Position numbers and translations under genes: made by a program. From positions 620,001-684,000 of the forward strand of contig CALATA010000001.1 of NCBI GenBank assembly GCA_937888905.1: DNA of 64,000 nucleotides. Reading direction: 5' to 3'. The notes beneath the pieces were generated by a model. The model did no database searches. It saw nothing but the letters and a program-made list of their open reading frames with translations, and was not told where the DNA came from. This DNA comes from Terrimonas sp937888905. GTDB taxonomy: Bacteria; Bacteroidota; Bacteroidia; Chitinophagales; Chitinophagaceae. Of this stretch, positions 7,240 through 15,912 are shown piece after piece; the first letter of the stretch is position 1; every line of letters starts with the position of its first letter.

Positions 7240-8226
7240 ATGCCACTTAAAAATACCTGGAAACTTCTCAAACAGTCTATCACCGATTTTTCCAACGACC
7301 GCGCCATCAAACTGAGTGCGGCATTGGCCTACTATACCATTTTTTCCTTACCGGGTCTTATCATCATCGTAATATGGGTAAGCGATTTGTTTTACGGCAA
7401 AGACGCTGTTGAAGGCAGTATATATGGACAGATCGCGGGATTTGTAGGTAAAGACGCGGCCCTCCAGGTGCAGGACATTATCCGTAATGCATCGTTGAGC
7501 AACGAAAGTGGTTTTGCCACGATTGTTGGTCTGGCAACGCTGATCATCGGCGCCACCAGCGTATTCGGAGAGATCCAGGATTCGATCAACCTCATATGGC
7601 ATCTTAAGGCCAAACCACGCAAGGGCAGGGGATGGCTGAAACTTATCATCAACCGGCTGTTGTCGTTTTCCGTTGTCGTATCACTCGGGTTTTTATTGCT
7701 GGTATCGCTCATATTAAATGGTGTGATGGATGTGTTGATCGGAAGGCTTACACAAATGTTTCCCGAATCGCAGGTCATCCTGGCCTATATCGTGAACGTA
7801 TTAATCACCTTCGGTATCACTTCGTTTTTGTTTGGTCTCATCTTTAAAATATTGCCTGATGCGCGCATTCGCTGGCGGCACGTACGAGCCGGCGCATTTA
7901 CGACCGCTGCACTGTTTATGATCGGTAAATTTCTGATCGGTTTTTATTTGGGGCAAAGTAAAATGTCATCCGCTTACGGTGCGGCGGGCTCCGTGATCGT
8001 GATCCTGTTGTGGGTGTATTATTCAGCCATCATACTTTATTTTGGTGCAGCTTTCACGCGCGTATACGCCATTCACCAGGGGTCGCATATCTATCCGAAT
8101 AATTATGCTGTCTGGATCGAACAGGTAGAGGTGGAAAATAAACAATCCATACAGGCACAACCTTCTGTGGCTGCACAAACCACCGGTGAACTACCGCAAA
8201 AGCCTGGTGAATCTGCAACGGAATGA
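7240..8226 (+). CDS. YihY/BrkB-family inner membrane protein
   Basis: A 328-residue protein with about six transmembrane segments. Family hallmarks are AAALAYYTIFSLPGLIIIV-like SAALAYYTIFSLPGL near residue 30, the VFGEIQDSINLIWHL stretch, and YGAAGSVIVILLWVYYSA near the C-terminus. The YihY family (formerly mis-called RNase BN or BrkB) has no settled function; transport or envelope roles have been suggested. The cytoplasmic C-terminal tail (about 45 residues) is rich in Q, P and T. The stop overlaps an ATG (ATGA) at 8223, but the downstream lipoprotein probably starts at 8250. Confidence 0.85.
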   Translation: MPLKNTWKLLKQSITDFSNDRAIKLSAALAYYTIFSLPGLIIIVIWVSDLFYGKDAVEGSIYGQIAGFVGKDAALQVQDIIRNASLSNESGFATIVGLATLIIGATSVFGEIQDSINLIWHLKAKPRKGRGWLKLIINRLLSFSVVVSLGFLLLVSLILNGVMDVLIGRLTQMFPESQVILAYIVNVLITFGITSFLFGLIFKILPDARIRWRHVRAGAFTTAALFMIGKFLIGFYLGQSKMSSAYGAAGSVIVILLWVYYSAIILYFGAAFTRVYAIHQGSHIYPNNYAVWIEQVEVENKQSIQAQPSVAAQTTGELPQKPGESATE

Positions 8227-8249
8227 CACGAACAGTTGTCAGAAATTGC

Positions 8250-8723
8250 ATGACTACGAAAACTATACTTACTATTTGTCTGCTCACGCTGATGGCATGC
8301 CGGAGAGGCGGCGATTCTTCCTCTTCTCCATGTGTTGACATGTCTACATGCGCGGACGTGAATTGCCAGCCCGCCACGAATCTGTTTAAGTTTGTATTGC
8401 TGGATGAAGAAACGGGCGAAGACCTCGTATTTGCAAACAACCCCCTTCTCCAGCCCTCGGATATTACGGTGAGCAACAATGCCGGAATCGAATTGGCTGT
8501 AACAGCTTATAACCGGTCATTCGGAGCGGCGCATTTGTCTGTGGAGACTGGCAAGAATCAGGTGAAAGACACGCTTTTTCTCGAAATCCAGGGACAGCGG
8601 GTCTATACCCTTTATCCGCGTTTCTGCAACGTTAGCTGCTGTACCCCCATGGCCTACGAACTGCGCACGCAAAAAGGCGATGTGAAACGCCACAGCGAAC
8701 ACATTTTTCCTCTTACCTACTAG
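8250..8723 (+). CDS. Cys-rich lipoprotein of unknown function
   Basis: A 157-residue protein. Translation from the ATG at 8250 gives an ideal lipoprotein signal (MTTKTILTICLLTLMAC, lipobox LMAC). The upstream ATG at 8223 would add nine residues before it. The mature protein has extra Cys residues (SPCVDMSTCADVNC near the N-terminus, FCNVSCCTP near the C-terminus), suggesting disulfides in the periplasm. I do not recognise a domain. It follows the YihY gene closely and is probably co-transcribed with it. Confidence 0.7.
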   Translation: MTTKTILTICLLTLMACRRGGDSSSSPCVDMSTCADVNCQPATNLFKFVLLDEETGEDLVFANNPLLQPSDITVSNNAGIELAVTAYNRSFGAAHLSVETGKNQVKDTLFLEIQGQRVYTLYPRFCNVSCCTPMAYELRTQKGDVKRHSEHIFPLTY

Positions 8724-8753
8724 CGGAAGCATACGGCAAAGGCTCTGTTCGCT

Positions 8754-8761
8754 TATCTTTG
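8754..8761 (+). promoter_or_regulatory. Bacteroidota -7 box TATCTTTG before glyS
   Basis: A perfect TAnnTTTG match, ending only 6 nt before the glyS ATG (8768). The expected transcription start therefore falls at or next to the start codon, predicting a leaderless or near-leaderless mRNA. Confidence 0.6.
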
Positions 8762-8767
8762 CGGCCT

Positions 8768-10213
8768 ATGGCAAACGATACGAATAAGTTCCAGGCAATT
8801 ATCTCTCATTGTAAAGAGTACGGTTTTATTTTTCCCAGCAGCGAGATTTATGATGGTCTGCAGGCTGTATATGACTACGGTCAGATGGGCGCCGAACTCA
8901 AAAAGAACATTAAAGATTACTGGTGGAAGAGCATGACGCAGTTGCACGATAATATCGTGGGCATCGACGCGGCTATTTTTATGCATCCCACCACCTGGAA
9001 AGCCAGCGGTCACGTGGACAATTTCAACGATCCCATGATCGATAACAAAGACAGTAAAAAACGTTATCGTGTAGACCACCTGATCGAAGCACATGCCGAG
9101 CTGATGGAAAAAGATGGTCGTGATGATGAAGCCAAAGGCATGCTCAACGAAATGGACAGGCTGCTGGCCAAAGATGATTTTGAAGGATTAAAAAAACTTA
9201 TCCTCGACCGCGGTGTCAAATGCCCGATCAGCGGCACTGCCAACTGGACCGATATCCGCCAGTTCAACCTGATGTTTGCGACCGAATTCGGTGCCGTCAG
9301 TGAAGAAGGTGATGATAATAAAGTATACCTGCGTCCCGAAACGGCGCAAGGTATTTTTGTGAACTTCCTCAATGTGCAGAAGACCGGCCGCATGAAAATA
9401 CCTTTTGGTATTGCACAGATTGGTAAAGCCTTCCGCAACGAAATCGTGGCGCGTCAGTTCATCTTCCGCATGCGCGAATTCGAGCAGATGGAAATGCAAT
9501 TCTTCGTGCGTCCCGGTACGCAGAAAGAATGGTATGAATACTGGAAAGAGCAGCGCCTGCAATGGCACCTGAGTCTCGGTTTGCCTGCAGAGAACTATCG
9601 TTTCCATGATCATATTAAACTGGCACACTATGCCGATGCTGCCTGTGACATTGAATTCAACTTCCCGATCGGTTTCAAAGAACTGGAAGGTATTCACAGC
9701 CGCACGGATTTCGACCTGAGCCGCCACCAGGAATTCAGTAAGAAAAAACAACAATACTTCGACACCGAGATCAACCAGAATTATATTCCTTATGTGATCG
9801 AAACGTCGATCGGTCTCGACCGGATGTTCCTTGCCGTGGTAAGCAACTCGTACGAGGAGCAGGACCTGAGCACACCGGAAAAACCAGATAGCCGTGTGGT
9901 AATGAAATTGCCCGCTAAACTGGCGCCGATCAAGATGGCGGTGTTGCCCCTGAACAAAAAAGATGGTCTTCCTGAAATTGCGAAAGAGATCATCAATGAT
10001 TGCAAGGCATCCTTCCGCTGTTTTTACGAAGAGAAGGATTCAATCGGTAGACGCTATCGTCGCATGGATGCATTGGGAACTCCTTTCTGCGTAACGGTCG
10101 ATTACCAAACCAAAGAAGACAATACGGTTACCATCCGTCACCGCGATTCGATGGAGCAGGAGCGTGTGCCGATCAGCAAGCTGAAGGAGATGGTGTTGGC
10201 GGCGATAGGCTGA
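8768..10213 (+). CDS. glyS: Glycyl-tRNA synthetase (single-chain, dimeric type)
   Basis: A 481-residue class II aminoacyl-tRNA synthetase of the eukaryote/Bacteroidota alpha2 type. Class II landmarks are YLRPETAQGIFVNF (motif region before motif 2), FRNEIVARQFIFRMREFEQMEMQFF (motif 2), and IETSIGLDRMF (motif 3). The C-terminal anticodon-binding domain follows from about residue 380 (APIKMAVLPL..). It charges tRNA(Gly) in the cytoplasm. The ATG at 8768 (MANDTNKFQ) is preferred over a TTG at 8759, which overlaps the promoter box. Confidence 0.96.
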   Translation: MANDTNKFQAIISHCKEYGFIFPSSEIYDGLQAVYDYGQMGAELKKNIKDYWWKSMTQLHDNIVGIDAAIFMHPTTWKASGHVDNFNDPMIDNKDSKKRYRVDHLIEAHAELMEKDGRDDEAKGMLNEMDRLLAKDDFEGLKKLILDRGVKCPISGTANWTDIRQFNLMFATEFGAVSEEGDDNKVYLRPETAQGIFVNFLNVQKTGRMKIPFGIAQIGKAFRNEIVARQFIFRMREFEQMEMQFFVRPGTQKEWYEYWKEQRLQWHLSLGLPAENYRFHDHIKLAHYADAACDIEFNFPIGFKELEGIHSRTDFDLSRHQEFSKKKQQYFDTEINQNYIPYVIETSIGLDRMFLAVVSNSYEEQDLSTPEKPDSRVVMKLPAKLAPIKMAVLPLNKKDGLPEIAKEIINDCKASFRCFYEEKDSIGRRYRRMDALGTPFCVTVDYQTKEDNTVTIRHRDSMEQERVPISKLKEMVLAAIG

Positions 10214-10303
10214 TAGTAGTAAGTATAACAGCCGTTATAAGTAATAAGAAGTAGGAGGTTATAAGTAAACAGCCATTCACTATTCACCACTGACCATTCA
10301 GGA
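10211..10303. repeat. Composite short-repeat array (reverse module order)
   Basis: AAGTAAT/TATAAGT-type units (complement of ACTTATN) come first, then CAGCC, then ATTCACT/ATTCACC-type units (complement of GTGAAT). This is the same set of modules as at 50633-50785, in the opposite orientation. Confidence 0.6.
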
Positions 10304-10310
10304 GTCATCT

Positions 10311-10766
10311 ATGGAAATAAAAAATCTTTTCGATGAAGCTGCTTACCGTGATATCGTCCAACGTATCGAACAATTAACGCCGGCGAGCAATCGTGTATGG
10401 GGTAAAATGGATGTGTCGCAGATGCTCGCGCATTGCGCCAGGATATTTGACATACCGAACAGCGGGAAGCCGCTGCCACGCATGTTTCTCGGACGTATCC
10501 TCGGCCCACTGATGCGGCCTTTTTTGTACAGCGAAAAACCCTGGAAACAAGGGTTGCCAACAGCTCCCTATCTCAAGATTGCCGATCAAAGGGAATTTGA
10601 GAAAGAGAAAGCAGCGCTCCTTCAGCAGATTCAGCAGTTCTATGAATCAGGTCCGGGCAAGGCCGGTCGTTATCCGCATCCGTTCTTCGGAAAACTCACC
10701 TCCGATCAATGGGGTAAGTCAATGTGGAAACACATCGATCATCATTTGCGCCAGTTCAGCGCTTAG
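10311..10766 (+). CDS. DUF1569 / DinB-like protein
   Basis: A 151-residue protein of the DUF1569 family in the DinB/YfiT four-helix superfamily. Diagnostic stretches are WGKMDVSQMLAHCARIF near residue 30 and the C-terminal HPFFGKLTSDQWGKSMWKHIDHHLRQFSA. The HC and HxDHH histidines match the positions of the metal-binding His triad. The superfamily includes thiol-dependent transferases and many unknowns; the reaction here is not known. It has no signal peptide. Confidence 0.85.
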   Translation: MEIKNLFDEAAYRDIVQRIEQLTPASNRVWGKMDVSQMLAHCARIFDIPNSGKPLPRMFLGRILGPLMRPFLYSEKPWKQGLPTAPYLKIADQREFEKEKAALLQQIQQFYESGPGKAGRYPHPFFGKLTSDQWGKSMWKHIDHHLRQFSA

Positions 10767-10768
10767 GA

Positions 10769-10846
10769 TAAGTCAAAATTCAAAAGTCAAAAAGCGTGAA
10801 AAAGGCATCAGATAAAAGAGCATTAGTTTGAATTTTTACTTTTGAA
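10769..10846. repeat. Inverted pair of TCAAAAN arrays between convergent genes
   Basis: GTCAAAA-TTCAAAA-GTCAAAA (10771-10791) is mirrored by TTTGAATTTTTACTTTTGAA (about 10828-10847). The arms could fold into one long A/T-rich stem in the 80-bp gap between DUF1569 and the reductase gene. Confidence 0.55.
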
Positions 10847-11563
10847 TTACCCATATAGCTCCAGGTGTATCGCCTTCCGGTCGTATCCCATCTTCTGAAT
10901 ACGCTCCTTTGCCTCGTCGATCATATTTTTCCAGCCACATAAGAAAAAAGTCGCGTCCTGCCGGCCGCAGCAATGCTCCTCATAGATGGCATGGACATAC
11001 CCGCGTTTGCCCTCCCACTCTTCACGGGAAAGCGTAGGGATATAATGGAAGTTCTCCAATTCCAGGGAGCGCAGCTCATCATAGTATAATAAATCCTGCT
11101 GCGTACGGCAACCATATATAATATAAATGCCTTTGTGCGGAATATTCTCTCTGTGCAGATGATGAACCATGCTGCGGAACGGTGCGATGCCGGTGCCGGT
11201 ACATACCAGGAATAGTTCTTTCTGCAGGTTTTCTTCGTGCAGGGTAAATACGCCCTGCGGCCCGCGGATCTGAAGTTCCGATCCCGGTTTTATTTCGTTG
11301 AATATATAGGTAGAGCCCAATCCTCCATCAACCAGCACGATCACCAGTTCAAAAACATTGCTGCCATCGGGCCAACTGGCGATGGAATAGCTGCGCCATC
11401 GTTTATTGGGTTTTTCATGAATCGGCAGGTCGAGGGTTACAAACTGTCCCGGAATGAACTCGAAGTGTTCCAATTCGGGAATTTCAATCCAGTAGCGGTT
11501 GGTATTATATGTTTCCTTTTCTATACGCACCACTTTGCCGGTACGCCAGGGTTGTGCAGCCAT
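10847..11563 (-). CDS. Ferredoxin-NADP reductase-like flavoprotein
   Basis: A 238-residue FNR-type oxidoreductase. The FAD domain shows RWRSYSIASWP (RxYS motif), and the NAD(P) domain shows VCTGTGIAPFRSMVHHL and FLCGWKNMIDEAKERIQKMG. There is no fused 2Fe-2S domain. It passes electrons between NAD(P)H and a partner such as ferredoxin or flavodoxin. The ATG at 11563 (MAAQPWRTGKVV) is preferred; a further ATG at 11629 would add 22 residues unlike the family start and would read across a TACATTG promoter-like box. Confidence 0.85.
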   Translation of the reverse strand: MAAQPWRTGKVVRIEKETYNTNRYWIEIPELEHFEFIPGQFVTLDLPIHEKPNKRWRSYSIASWPDGSNVFELVIVLVDGGLGSTYIFNEIKPGSELQIRGPQGVFTLHEENLQKELFLVCTGTGIAPFRSMVHHLHRENIPHKGIYIIYGCRTQQDLLYYDELRSLELENFHYIPTLSREEWEGKRGYVHAIYEEHCCGRQDATFFLCGWKNMIDEAKERIQKMGYDRKAIHLELYG

Positions 11564-11788
11564 AGCAAGCTTATTTCCTACAATGTACGAAAAGCTGAGT
11601 GGTTGTTTGGGGGTAGCAAAAACCTGCATCGTAGATTTCCGGCCAGCAGCCTGAGTTAACCCCTAAATGAGTGATTATGTATTGAGTTATCCACAGAAGA
11701 AAGCCATTGGCATAGTAGTTGAAAATGTTCTGGCAGCTACCTCTTTACCACCAGAGATCGTTCTTTATCATCTTTAAGTTCTTGAGCA

Positions 11789-12124
11789 ATGGAAAAAAGA
11801 CTCCTGGTGCTGGCCGCCTTTATTGGAATGGTCAGTCTGATGTTTGCCTTCCGTTCCGGTCAGGGCAACGCACAAAATAGTATTATTCAAGGCGGTATCA
11901 CAGGTAAGGTTTCACCTCCTGACGGTGGTATTTCCGTATGGGCCGCCAGCACTACCGATACTGTTCGCGGACTGATCAGCAGTGTTGGTTCGTTTTCGTT
12001 GCAGGTAAAGCCCGGCACCTACCGGCTATTTATTGACGCTAAAGAACCTTTTAAAGATGTGACATTAGAAAATCTTGAAGTAAAAGATCAGCCGCTCGAC
12101 GTGGGCGAGATCGTTTTACAATAA
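11789..12124 (+). CDS. Small exported protein with carboxypeptidase-regulatory-like fold
   Basis: A 111-residue protein. The N-terminal signal (KRLLVLAAFIGMVSLMFAF) is followed by GGITGKVSPPDGGISVWAAS..VGSFSLQVKPGTYRLFIDAKEPFKDVTLENLEV. That is the beta-sandwich pattern of CarboxypepD_reg / DUF4382-type domains (GTVxxxxG...F.l.v.PGtY.l). It is probably periplasmic or surface exposed. Function unknown. An intrinsic terminator follows at 12225. Confidence 0.65.
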   Translation: MEKRLLVLAAFIGMVSLMFAFRSGQGNAQNSIIQGGITGKVSPPDGGISVWAASTTDTVRGLISSVGSFSLQVKPGTYRLFIDAKEPFKDVTLENLEVKDQPLDVGEIVLQ

Positions 12125-12405
12125 TTCAAAATTCAAAAGTCAAAATTCAAAAAGACCACTGGCTGAACGCTGGATCTTTTTTTGACTTTGAAAATATTTC
12201 TCACTTGGACGGTTCGGAATATCCATTGCCCTGGCTTTCGCCGGGGCAATTCTTTTACCAGGGCATATAATTCAAAATTCAAAAGTCAAAAAAGAGGCTG
12301 TTATGCGGTCTGCTTGTCACGCAAAGGGGCATAAGAAGCAAAGGCGCTAAGTTGCAAGCCCGCCCGATGCCCTTTTTGACTTTTGAATTTTGACTTTTGA
12401 ATTTG
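12124..12405. repeat. Three TCAAAAN arrays, outer two inverted, before mfd
   Basis: This 302-bp gap has no gene. Forward arrays are at 12124-12153 and 12271-12292; an inverted array (TTTTGAC-TTTTGAA repeated) is at 12373-12405. Between them lie a terminator (12225-12256) and a GCAAAGGGGC/GCAAAGGCGC repeat (about 12321-12350). The outer arrays form inverted arms of about 30 bp around roughly 220 bp. Confidence 0.65.
12225..12256 (+). terminator. Rho-independent terminator
   Basis: The stem ATTGCCCTGGC (12225-12235) pairs with GCCGGGGCAAT (12240-12250) around a TTTC loop, with one G-T pair, and is followed by TTCTTTT. It ends transcription of the gene at 11789. Confidence 0.75.
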
Positions 12406-12408
12406 CCT

Positions 12409-12416
12409 TAACTTTG
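12409..12416 (+). promoter_or_regulatory. -7 box TAACTTTG before mfd
   Basis: A perfect TAnnTTTG match with 11 nt between it and the mfd ATG, so the leader should be only a few bases long. Confidence 0.6.
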
Positions 12417-12427
12417 CCACAGCATTT

Positions 12428-15400
12428 ATGAGTCTTGAATTGTTGCAGTTGTACCAGCATTCACCCGCCCTTTTTCAAGTAGCGGACAAGCTGACCTATG
12501 CCCAACCCCAGATACTCCATCTTTCCCAACTCCATGGCAGTGCGCCCGCTTTTATTGCCGCTTCCGTATTTGGCCACCCGGCCTGCGCTCAGCTCAATCA
12601 CCTCATCATCCTGAACGATGCGGAAGACGCGGCTTATTTTTTCAACAGCCTGGAAAGCCTGACCGGTGGACTCGACATTTTTTATTTCCCTTCCTCGTTT
12701 AAAAACCGCAAGAACTATGAGTTACTCAACTCTTCGCATGTAATGCTGCGGACCGAAGCGCTCACCCGCATCGCCGGAGGCGGAAATAAGAAAGTTCTTA
12801 TTACACATCCGGAAGCGCTGTTCGAGAAAGTAGTGTTGCCCACTACGCTTTCCGCCAATATCATTCATATCAAGTCGGGCGATGTACTCGATACCAACCA
12901 GCTTTTGCTGAAACTCACCGACTACGGCTTCCAACGAACCGATTTCGTGTACGAACCCGGACAGTTCGCTATCCGTGGCGGCATCCTCGATATTTATTCT
13001 TACGGAAACGATAAACCTTACCGTATCGAACTCTTCGGCAATGATGTAGACTCGATCCGGATCATCGATCCTGAAACACAGCTCAGCGAACGCAAGCTGC
13101 TGCAGGTAAGCATCATTCCCAACGTTGAAACACAGTTTGAATCCGACGAACAGGTTTCGTTAATGGAGTTTCTTCCCGAAAACACCGTTGTGTGGGTGGA
13201 AGATTATCAGCTTTGCTGCGAACGTCTCGAAGCTGCCGGCGACGACCTGCAGGCTTTTCTGCGTTTGAAACAGGAACAACCCGTTACCCATTCAAAAAAA
13301 GAACAGGAAGAAGAAGAGGACAAACTGCGTAAGAAAAATGTGAAAGAGGACGATTTTATTTCTGCAGCATTATGGGAAACGCAGGTCAGCACACGCCACC
13401 TGGTAGAGTTCGGCGCGCACAATACCACGCCTTCCATTACCGCCGAAATTGCTTTTCATACCAAAGCGCAGCCCGCCTTCAACCGCCAGTTTGATCTGCT
13501 CATCCGCGATCTCAAGGGCTGGGAAGAGAAAGGTTTCCGTCTTTGCATTTTTGCAGAGAACCCGCGTCAGCTGGAACGTCTGCAAACGATTTTTGATGAC
13601 CTCAAGTCGGAACTTGTTTTCGATCCGGTCGTGTCTTCCATTCACGAGGGATTTGTGGATGAAGATGTAAAACTCGTTTGTTATACCGATCACCAGATTT
13701 TCCAGCGGTATCACAAATACAAAGTCAAGCAGGCCTACAATAAAAACAAGGCACTTACGCTCCGCACGCTCCGCGAATTACAACCCGGCGATTATGTCAC
13801 CCATATCGATCATGGAGTGGGTGTATATAGCGGCTTGCAGAAGATCGAAGCCAATGGCCGCATGCAGGAAGCTGTCCGTATTATTTATAAAGACAGCGAT
13901 ATTTTATATGTAAACATCAACTCGCTGCATAAAATTGCCAAGTACACCGGCAAAGAAGGCAGTGTGCCCAAGGTGAACAAACTCGGAAGTGATGCGTGGG
14001 CAAGACTGAAAGAAAAAACAAAAACCAAGGTCAAGGAAATTGCCTTCGACCTGATCAAGTTATATGCACAGCGTAAAGCGCAGGAAGGCTTTGCGCATTC
14101 TCCTGATAATTACCTGCAGACAGAACTCGAAGCTTCTTTCATTTACGAAGACACGCCAGACCAAAGCAAGGCAAGCGCCGATGTAAAAAAAGATATGGAG
14201 CAACCCTCACCGATGGACCGCCTCGTGTGCGGCGATGTGGGTTTTGGTAAAACAGAGATCGCTGTCCGTGCTGCCTTTAAAACCAATGTGGACGGCAAAC
14301 AGGCCGCCATATTGGTGCCCACAACAATCCTCGCCTTCCAGCACTATAAAACTTTCAAAGACCGGTTAAAAGATTTTCCCGTTACGGTCGACTATATCAA
14401 CCGGTTCAAAACGGCGAAAGAGAAAAAGGATACGCTCAAACGTCTCGAAGAAGGAAAGATCGATATCCTGGTTGGTACACACGGTATCCTGGGAAAAGAT
14501 GTGAAGTTCAAAGACCTTGGTCTGCTGATCGTGGATGAGGAACAGAAGTTTGGTGTGGCACACAAGGAAAAGATCAAGACCCTGCGTACCACCGTGGATT
14601 CACTGACTTTGACTGCTACACCAATACCACGTACGTTACAGTTCTCGTTAATGGGTGCGCGCGACCTGAGCATCATCAATACGCCGCCGCCCAACCGCCA
14701 GCCCATCCAGACGGAAGTGGCCGTATACAACGAAGATGTGATCCGCGATGCGATCTATTATGAAACAGAACGCGGCGGGCAGGTCTTCTTTATTTATAAC
14801 CGCATCAGCGGTCTCGCAGAAATGTCGGCCATCATCCAGGGGCTTTGTCCTGACCTCAGCGTCAGCTATGCACACGGCCAGATGGAAGGGCATGTACTCG
14901 AAGAAAAGATTCTCGATTTCATCGAAAGAAAATACGATGTATTGGTTTGTACCAATATCGTGGAAAGTGGTGTGGACATCCCCAACGTCAATACCATCAT
15001 CATCAATAATGCGCATCATTTCGGACTGAGTGATCTTCACCAGTTGCGTGGCCGGGTGGGACGCAGCAATAAAAAGGCGTTCTGTTACCTGCTCGCTCCG
15101 CCAATGAGTACGTTGCCGCCTGATTCGCGTAAACGTTTGCAGACGCTCGAGCAGCACAGCGAACTCGGCAGCGGTTTCCAGATAGCCATGCGCGACCTCG
15201 ATATCCGTGGCGCAGGCAACCTGCTTGGCGGCGAACAAAGCGGTTTCATGGCCGAGATCGGTTTTGAAATGTATCAGAAAGTACTCGAAGAAGCGATCCG
15301 CGAATTGAAACGCACGGAATTCAAAGACCTCTTTAAAGAGGAGATTTCCAAACAAGATGATTTCGTGCAGGATTGTACTATCGATACCGATCAGGAGATT

Positions 15401-15835
15401 CTCATTCCGGATAGTTATGTCGAAAGTATCACGGAACGTTTGTCGCTTTATCAACGTATGGACAACTGCGAGAATGATGAAGAGCTGGATATGATGCGGC
15501 AGGAGCTGGCCGACCGTTTTGGTCCCGTACCTCCGCAGGTCGATGACCTGTTTACCACCGTAAGATGCAGGCGTCTGGCGGTTGAACTCGGATTTGAAAA
15601 AATGTCGCTTAAAGATGATGTGCTGCGTTGTTTCTTTATCAACCGTCCGGATTCACCTTATTTTGAATCTGACCTGTTCCAGCGGGTGATCGCCTTCCTG
15701 CAAACCGGCACCAACAAAGGACGTCTCAAACAAACAGGCCGTCTGTTTCTTTTAATAGCCGAACCGATCCGCGATATGAAGGAGATGTTTGACTTCCTGA
15801 AACTTATGCATAGCCAGGTGGTGCAGACCGACTGA
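12428..15835 (+). CDS. mfd: Transcription-repair coupling factor
   Basis: A 1135-residue protein, close to the usual Mfd length. In order: UvrB-homology modules (about 1-330), an unusually acidic/basic linker (KKEQEEEEDKLRKKNVKEDD, about 280-310), the CarD-like RNA polymerase interaction domain (ELQPGDYVTHIDHGVGVYSG, about 450-470), the RecG-like translocase with Walker A GDVGFGKT (602-609) and DEEQ box (703-706), the helicase C-terminal part (VCTNIVESGVDIPN, HQLRGRVGRS), and a C-terminal TRCF domain. It removes RNA polymerase stalled at lesions and recruits UvrA. Complete and intact. Confidence 0.97.
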   Translation: MSLELLQLYQHSPALFQVADKLTYAQPQILHLSQLHGSAPAFIAASVFGHPACAQLNHLIILNDAEDAAYFFNSLESLTGGLDIFYFPSSFKNRKNYELLNSSHVMLRTEALTRIAGGGNKKVLITHPEALFEKVVLPTTLSANIIHIKSGDVLDTNQLLLKLTDYGFQRTDFVYEPGQFAIRGGILDIYSYGNDKPYRIELFGNDVDSIRIIDPETQLSERKLLQVSIIPNVETQFESDEQVSLMEFLPENTVVWVEDYQLCCERLEAAGDDLQAFLRLKQEQPVTHSKKEQEEEEDKLRKKNVKEDDFISAALWETQVSTRHLVEFGAHNTTPSITAEIAFHTKAQPAFNRQFDLLIRDLKGWEEKGFRLCIFAENPRQLERLQTIFDDLKSELVFDPVVSSIHEGFVDEDVKLVCYTDHQIFQRYHKYKVKQAYNKNKALTLRTLRELQPGDYVTHIDHGVGVYSGLQKIEANGRMQEAVRIIYKDSDILYVNINSLHKIAKYTGKEGSVPKVNKLGSDAWARLKEKTKTKVKEIAFDLIKLYAQRKAQEGFAHSPDNYLQTELEASFIYEDTPDQSKASADVKKDMEQPSPMDRLVCGDVGFGKTEIAVRAAFKTNVDGKQAAILVPTTILAFQHYKTFKDRLKDFPVTVDYINRFKTAKEKKDTLKRLEEGKIDILVGTHGILGKDVKFKDLGLLIVDEEQKFGVAHKEKIKTLRTTVDSLTLTATPIPRTLQFSLMGARDLSIINTPPPNRQPIQTEVAVYNEDVIRDAIYYETERGGQVFFIYNRISGLAEMSAIIQGLCPDLSVSYAHGQMEGHVLEEKILDFIERKYDVLVCTNIVESGVDIPNVNTIIINNAHHFGLSDLHQLRGRVGRSNKKAFCYLLAPPMSTLPPDSRKRLQTLEQHSELGSGFQIAMRDLDIRGAGNLLGGEQSGFMAEIGFEMYQKVLEEAIRELKRTEFKDLFKEEISKQDDFVQDCTIDTDQEILIPDSYVESITERLSLYQRMDNCENDEELDMMRQELADRFGPVPPQVDDLFTTVRCRRLAVELGFEKMSLKDDVLRCFFINRPDSPYFESDLFQRVIAFLQTGTNKGRLKQTGRLFLLIAEPIRDMKEMFDFLKLMHSQVVQTD

Positions 15836-15888
15836 CGGAACATCTGCCAATAAGGGTTTGTCGTATATAAGAATACCTTCATTTAATG

Positions 15889-15896
15889 TATCTTTA
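15889..15896 (+). promoter_or_regulatory. -7 box TATCTTTA before the subtilase
   Basis: Matches TAnnTTTG except for the last base, and lies 16 nt before the ATG at 15913. It is the only promoter-like box in the short gap after mfd. Confidence 0.45.
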
Positions 15897-15912
15897 TTAA
15901 CAAACCAGACTT

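Noticed and set aside
6822..11695. TTATCCACA (DnaA-box-like) at 6822-6830 (minus) and 11687-11695 (plus)
   Set aside because: Only single boxes 4.9 kb apart, without clusters, AT-rich unwinding element or dnaA nearby; not an origin.
14648..15454. Minus-strand ORF of 268 codons opposite mfd, and similar ones opposite glyS, the subtilase and gyrB
   Set aside because: All lie exactly opposite well-conserved genes and show no family pattern; codon-bias shadows.
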